Of a stretch of DNA of 9,531 bases, positions 7,601 to 9,531 are shown one piece after another. Location: positions 1-9,531 of the forward strand of contig CAYGWP010000556.1 of the NCBI GenBank assembly GCA_964353455.1. Reading direction: 5' to 3'. The DNA comes from CAYGWP01 sp964353455 (GTDB taxonomy: Bacteria; Planctomycetota; Phycisphaerae; FEN-1346). Each line of letters opens with the position of its first letter. Within the stretch, counting starts at the first letter, position 1. A program made the translations under genes and the position numbers. The notes beneath the pieces were generated by a model, which was not told where the DNA came from, made no database searches, and saw only the letters and a list, made by a program, of their open reading frames with translations.

Positions 7601-9429
7601 GAGTACGTCTGGGCCGTCAGCCGCGCCCGCGTACGCTCAACCGCAAGACGGGCCTGATACGCCCCGCCCTCGTACCGGTAGGCGAGCGTTGCCTCGACGT
7701 CCGCGAGGCCGTACTTGTCCTGCTCGTTGGCATCGAGCGGCGTGAGGCGCTCGAGGGCCTCCGGCCGCACGGTCATGTCGTCGCGGGCCTGGACGGCGAT
7801 TGCCCCCACGTCGCGGGCCGCGCCCGCCACCGCGAAGACCGGGAACTCGGCCGTCGCGGTCGTCCACTCGCTGAACCAATTCTTAGGGACGCTGCGGGCC
7901 TCGAAATAGACGCGGGTTTCCTGCCCGGCCGGAAGTCCCTGCGGCAGGCGGACGTGGATGCGGCCGGCCGCATCTGCCGCGCCGTACCGCTCGAACTTGA
8001 GTTTCTCTCCGCCCGCGCCCGTTACGGAAGTGACTTCCCATCCGGCGGGGGCCGAGAAATCGAACGCGAAAAGTTTCTCGGCCTCCGGGAGCATCGAGAA
8101 CCCGCCGCGGACCTGCTGGCCGCCGTCCTCGAGCACCAGCAGCAGGTTGGTCGTCACGAGGAGCCGGGCAGGAGGCCTGACGAACCGCGCTGCGAGTCCG
8201 AACGCCCCCTGCGGCGCGTAGTAGGCGGCGACCGGCCGGATGCGGGCCGCGCCCGGCTCGGCCTGGAGGACGGTCTGCGGGAGGGCCTGTGCTAGGACGG
8301 ATGTATCTATGGGGATAAGACTTTCGGGCGAGATCGCCTCGGCCTTCAGGCGGTCCTCGGCCACCAGGCCTATGACCGCCACGTGGCCGGCCACGTCGAG
8401 CGGCTCAAGGTGCGGAAATGCCCATGCGTCCAGGTTCGGCGAGGTCCGCAGGGCCGATAGCGACAGCACCACCGTGTCGGTCGTCTCCTCCCGGAGTTGC
8501 ACCTCCAGGATGCGCTGGTTGCCCTCGGCCGCCATGACCCACCGCGCAAGGAGCGGCGTACGCACGTCGGTCACCTCGAACCCGGCCGGCACGACGAAGC
8601 GGAACCGGTCAACCGCCCGGTGCAGCACCGCGAGCGACACGGTGGCGTGCAGCCGCTCGTACGCCTGCGTCACCTCATCCACCAGGACGCTGCGGGCGAC
8701 GACGACGCGGTCCTTGCGCCTGAGGCGGCTGTTGAGGCTCATGACGAGCGACGTGTCGCCGCGCGGCGGGACGAGTTCGAAGCGTGTCTGGCCGGCCTTC
8801 TCGTCGAAGGTCCGCCGGACGACGGCCGCGCCCGACTTGACTTCAACGTCGCCGGGGACCGTCAGCGCCATCCGCGAGGCGGCCGGTGCGGGGAGGCGGA
8901 ACGTGAGCGTCTGCCACGCCGCCGACGTCTGGAGCGGGGCCACCATCTCAAGGACGAGTTTGTGCTGGCCCTTGCCCTGGACGAAGACCACGAGCCGCCC
9001 GTCATCCGCCAGACCAATCGGCGCGCTCTTGTCATCCAGGCGCGCGGCCCGGATGCCGACGCCGGCGGCATCGAGGCCGAGGGCGTGCAGGCCGTCTTCC
9101 AGGACGGTCACGGCAAGCGTGCCGACGATCTCGGCCCGCTCGTCGCCGGCGGTCACGGCGTAGTCGGCCGAGGCGATGAGGGCGGGGAGGGGGGCCTTGG
9201 TTTCGGCGGCCTTCTTGGCCTTGGCCTGGAGTTCCTGGAACTCTCGGCGCGAGAGCATGACGCGCTGGGGGCCGGACTCAAGGATCACATTCAGGTCTTC
9301 GAATGGGACGAAGATCTCGCGGACTTTCTCTTCCGGTTTCGGAGTAACTGTGGGCGGCGCGGGCTGGTCAACGGCCCACAGCGGCGCGGACAGCAGCGCG
9401 AGAAGGATCACCGCGATGGGATTACGCAT
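1660..9429 (-). CDS. Giant exported membrane protein with duplicated halves, function unknown
   Basis: The 2589-residue product (roughly 0.28 MDa) matches no enzyme family I recognise, and no catalytic motif stands out. An N-terminal signal peptide (basic MRNP, then a hydrophobic run to about Ala19) directs it out of the cytoplasm. Residues 39-1100 are rich in alternating hydrophobic/polar stretches typical of beta-sandwich folds. A Pro/Ala linker (about 1049-1088), four hydrophobic segments (about 1136-1239) and a second beta-rich half (about 1284-2360) follow. A Gln-rich helical stretch (2381-2433), three hydrophobic segments (about 2510-2578) and a basic/Ala tail complete it. The halves share landmarks in order, for example VPFEDL (41-46) with VPYEKY (1286-1291). 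The ATG at 9429 was chosen over upstream in-frame codons because the signal peptide begins there and AAGGAGG lies 8 bases before it. It overlaps the upstream gene by 8 bases. Likely an envelope-anchored structural or surface protein, by architecture only. Confidence 0.9.
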   Translation of the reverse strand: MRNPIAVILLALLSAPLWAVDQPAPPTVTPKPEEKVREIFVPFEDLNVILESGPQRVMLSRREFQELQAKAKKAAETKAPLPALIASADYAVTAGDERAEIVGTLAVTVLEDGLHALGLDAAGVGIRAARLDDKSAPIGLADDGRLVVFVQGKGQHKLVLEMVAPLQTSAAWQTLTFRLPAPAASRMALTVPGDVEVKSGAAVVRRTFDEKAGQTRFELVPPRGDTSLVMSLNSRLRRKDRVVVARSVLVDEVTQAYERLHATVSLAVLHRAVDRFRFVVPAGFEVTDVRTPLLARWVMAAEGNQRILEVQLREETTDTVVLSLSALRTSPNLDAWAFPHLEPLDVAGHVAVIGLVAEDRLKAEAISPESLIPIDTSVLAQALPQTVLQAEPGAARIRPVAAYYAPQGAFGLAARFVRPPARLLVTTNLLLVLEDGGQQVRGGFSMLPEAEKLFAFDFSAPAGWEVTSVTGAGGEKLKFERYGAADAAGRIHVRLPQGLPAGQETRVYFEARSVPKNWFSEWTTATAEFPVFAVAGAARDVGAIAVQARDDMTVRPEALERLTPLDANEQDKYGLADVEATLAYRYEGGAYQARLAVERTRARLTAQTYSFFRVERDALSAHYELAFDVTEARARRLAILLPKDTPAALSIKGLDGVTIKEYTSEVVGEGAAAKRRWTAVLADARKGQVRIAVDFEQRLAGAAADLALPVVTADGVSYQSGLVAVEGSAELDVRVTESPRRVDIGELVDAQYQPGRRLLGAYGFVGDPPPVRVSVARPTGYGLPPAIIQRAELATVMSASGLGQTAARFLLRTKALFLEVKLPAGSTLWSATLDSKPAKPQREGDSILLSLPSGAEGTVHDLLVVYETPVPDLGLWKSMDVFAPRLYLHAGAETAGVEVPVADLQWMLYLPPGFRVVRSEGSAVTQQVARPTLAVASVAEVLWDTGGGVDFDHSALALGAGLVFLGGGAIQEVGGGRGREHGYYGAPATSETLHMFAEEAAPDANGRLERESRSNLLQVLRPKVAGPSAGKLSVKSGATLESLKATIATTPAAPPVAATPAPTAEPAAPPPPPAEQPPSAKREKSKKDMAGAWALEGISSLHIDIERTGEPITFQSLGADPRLDLTIADMGRLDSLAWGLALAVFLVGAAMTVQPVGRKVGYIIIVALVATLVPVITARIELALITNGMFYAACLLVPYYLVAAFVRWVAAKVRGRRWPVAVAVAAAVVIFLVLLAGAAMASAGEPPYVIQVVPPPEPVKVPADAIILPYDPASKTGIQSADRLLVPYEKYVELWNQAYPEKPIGSRPPPAPYALSGAAFAATLQGDEFLLVEGTVDIDVYTDGYAIVPLPLAGGVLARADLDGKPARLSVVESNPKPVPMAANVSAVPAPPQAFVVLYASGQGRHRLNLAVRMRLEKRGGWRVAEGRLPAAPATALALKAPDAGTEIRLGGVADRRSYETKAAAETINTALGADGAVSIQWRPKVSEGQIDLTLTADSTADLDVQEDQLRLRWSLALEFRRGEREFFTIDLPPGYLVEKVEGANVRGWEVKTGAAQPQLEVALLKRIKGSEKFAVTLWRAGPVSADASAKAKSPPEFDVPVVGVTGAARHSGKITIRRSPLIDLRTVSTSGVARTDLPADVRQAAKGGADESPLGIKPYQAYAFVATPFSIKLAAAPVAGRTSAAVQTILRVAERERKLESRVMLTAENRPLYRARIVVPADLKIDRVQAPGAFEWALTDEGGRKVLTVYLTTGVEGRLAIVIQGKLGQDVAAQQVDLPRIEVLDVDRQDGDIVVQADPGFEVRTEDLKGIERVLMSRVFGWLAEAQRGLAQVALHYGAADYAGRLVLVVRKPDASCFTVTNSRVTDRAIEETILINWTIKNAGVREVSFLLPAWMKDARISVPLLRQRTVTPVSKEPGAPVRVRLELQDEVMDELRVLVENDRLLTGGSQELPIPVVETGRTDRRYVALESAGRDEVVIEKTAGLEPLGRQQKEWAAVAGMLRGGTTQAFIVAGGAEAPQLLFSTKQRKAVETAAARIGLAQALLIMDPSGAYRVEQVYRIDNRTEQFLEVRLPDGAALWTARVAGEPVKPVAVADPARRGLIRVPLVKTAAGDLDYAVVLKYGGKLPALGAGRLSITFPLIREVSVSGVGIGIEQSQVELYLPETYLWFDFGGRMRCVTDEGDIAAGILAYENKRAEGLLQTLRFGNPFERARARANLKGLAQVLTESSSQVSAYQLNQSFQTEAASAQVIVQSASREIAGQAAQQGQAVADNNDLIRDAYGGQRNKRAKNQVAVLGLNWAETPPPQAAPQPDQAGRFNTAWFAGNRLETVQAGELKQADQKGQQRLDVSTLTLQHVGTAQGAQPSFANVAGGKPKGQAMQQQGQPGQQAQQAPAQQQTAEDVVQRYQQRLEQRAQQDQEVQRLGRLQVARGRGGGKEIRGFEGLASGGGAFFGARAEEKAEAAVPAGMASLDVELPRRGTVYRFTTPRGEVEITARAASLPLIEGLERLGAVVGLVIVVLVVRRFVRNRTLSPRGQGLVSTALIVLGIIGTVFGVFPLAGVAAVIVGIVMKVILRRARRRAAAAA
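1696..1902 (-). other. C-terminal membrane segments of the giant protein
   Basis: Residues about 2510-2526, 2542-2560 and 2561-2578 are strongly hydrophobic (for example VVGLVIVVLVV, then LVSTALIVLGIIGTVFGVF). Arg-rich patches flank them (RRFVRNR and RRARRR), which by the positive-inside rule favour cytoplasmic loops and a cytoplasmic C-terminus. The first segment begins 39 residues after the GMASLDVEL motif. The same spacing separates the matching motif GISSLHIDI from the first hydrophobic segment of the middle cluster. Confidence 0.65.
2155..2289 (-). other. Gln-rich low-complexity and probable coiled-coil segment of the giant protein
   Basis: Residues 2381-2425 contain 20 glutamines in 45, first as QQ/QQQ runs with Pro and Ala, then as a charged helical stretch (VVQRYQQRLEQRAQQ) with a heptad-like pattern. 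It lies in the part of the second half that has no equivalent in the first. It is probably a flexible spacer and oligomerising helix just outside the membrane. Confidence 0.6.
5701..6024 (-). other. Central membrane hub with an internal signal-peptide-like segment
   Basis: Hydrophobic segments lie at about 1136-1153, 1160-1178, 1186-1206 and 1219-1239. Four crossings would put both large halves on the same, non-cytoplasmic side. The fourth has the layout of a Sec signal peptide: basic VRGRR (1213-1217), a long hydrophobic core, then AMASA before GEPPY (cleavage predicted after Ala1243). A GTG codon at 5793-5791 could start it, but no clear Shine-Dalgarno precedes it. The reading frame is continuous through the whole segment. 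Confidence 0.65.
6166..6285 (-). other. Pro/Ala-rich linker with basic patch in the giant protein
   Basis: Residues about 1049-1088 are mostly Pro and Ala (including a run of five Pro near 1069-1073) and end in KREKSKK. This is typical of an extended wall-spanning or inter-domain spacer placed just before the membrane-proximal motif GISSLHIDI. Confidence 0.6.
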
Positions 9430-9531
9430 TGGTCTGCCCTCCTTCGCCGGGCTTGCCGCCTGAGTCAGCAGCGGGGGGCGGAGGCGGTGGCGGCGCGGCG
9501 GCCTTCTTGGCGGCGGCCATGCGGGCGGCAT
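9422..9531 (-). CDS. C-terminal end of an upstream gene (partial), Pro/Ala-rich tail
   Basis: The minus-strand frame entering at the window end reads AARMAAAKK, a short Ala run, seven prolines, then DSGGKPGEGGQTNA and a TAA stop: 35 codons. The stop overlaps the start of the giant gene in ATGCGTAA (8 shared bases), a classic coupling arrangement, and most third positions are G or C as in its neighbours. A low-complexity Ala/Lys/Pro tail is compatible with many exported or nucleic-acid-binding proteins, so function cannot be called. A short random open frame in GC-rich DNA is the alternative; the neat overlap argues against it. Confidence 0.55.
   Translation of the reverse strand, partial: AARMAAAKKAAAPPPPPPPAADSGGKPGEGGQTNA
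9438..9444 (-). promoter_or_regulatory. Ribosome binding site deciding the start of the giant gene
   Basis: Minus-strand AAGGAGG lies 8 bases before the ATG at 9429-9427, an ideal spacing. It settles the start at the signal peptide rather than at the in-frame codons further upstream. It sits inside the last codons of the preceding gene. Confidence 0.75.

Noticed and set aside
6850..8295. Plus-strand open frame of 481 codons (also 5212-6396 and 3919-5016)
   Set aside because: These lie wholly inside the giant gene on the opposite strand, are Arg/Gly/Asp-rich and have no domain signatures; they are shadows of its codon bias.
9430..9531. In-frame extension of the giant gene to the window edge
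   Set aside because: The translation is Pro/Arg-rich and would bury the signal peptide. The Shine-Dalgarno and the overlapping upstream stop favour the ATG at 9429.

Overview
The window is GC-rich bacterial DNA, and every gene I can support lies on the minus strand, so transcription runs from high to low coordinates. One enormous reading frame (1660-9429) fills four fifths of it. Long antisense frames accompany it, as expected for GC-rich codon use. The giant predicted envelope protein with repeated beta-rich blocks, together with simple hairpin repeats between genes, suggests Planctomycetota or a relative in the PVC group. That placement is an inference from style and not from a marker gene.

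In transcription order: (a) 9531-9422 is the last 35 codons of an upstream gene, a Pro/Ala-rich tail whose stop overlaps the next start by 8 bases. (b) 9429-1660 encodes a 2589-residue exported membrane protein. It has a signal peptide, a first large extracytoplasmic half, four hydrophobic segments in the middle, a second large half, and about three hydrophobic segments at the C-terminus. The two halves can be matched landmark by landmark, so this looks like a full-length tandem duplication in one polypeptide. (c) 1659-1376 is an intergenic stretch with a 117-base two-tier inverted repeat resembling a REPIN (a pair of inverted REP sequences beginning GTAG), followed by a weak promoter candidate and a strong ribosome binding site. 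(d) 1375-896 encodes a 159-residue protein with two TFIIB-type zinc ribbons. (e) 908-129 encodes a 259-residue ThiF/MoeB/HesA-type adenylyltransferase, starting at GTG and overlapping the previous gene by 13 bases. (f) 128-1 holds no gene but several hairpins, including a CCCTCTCCC-type intergenic repeat.

Two transcription units are likely. The first is the unknown upstream gene plus the giant gene, linked by overlap. The second is the zinc-ribbon/E1-like pair, also linked by overlap. Nothing in the window joins the two units functionally. I assign no function to the giant protein beyond its likely location and architecture. The most notable observations are its internal duplication with an in-frame second signal-peptide-like segment at the junction, the REPIN-like element, and the E1-like enzyme lacking the crossover-loop cysteine.
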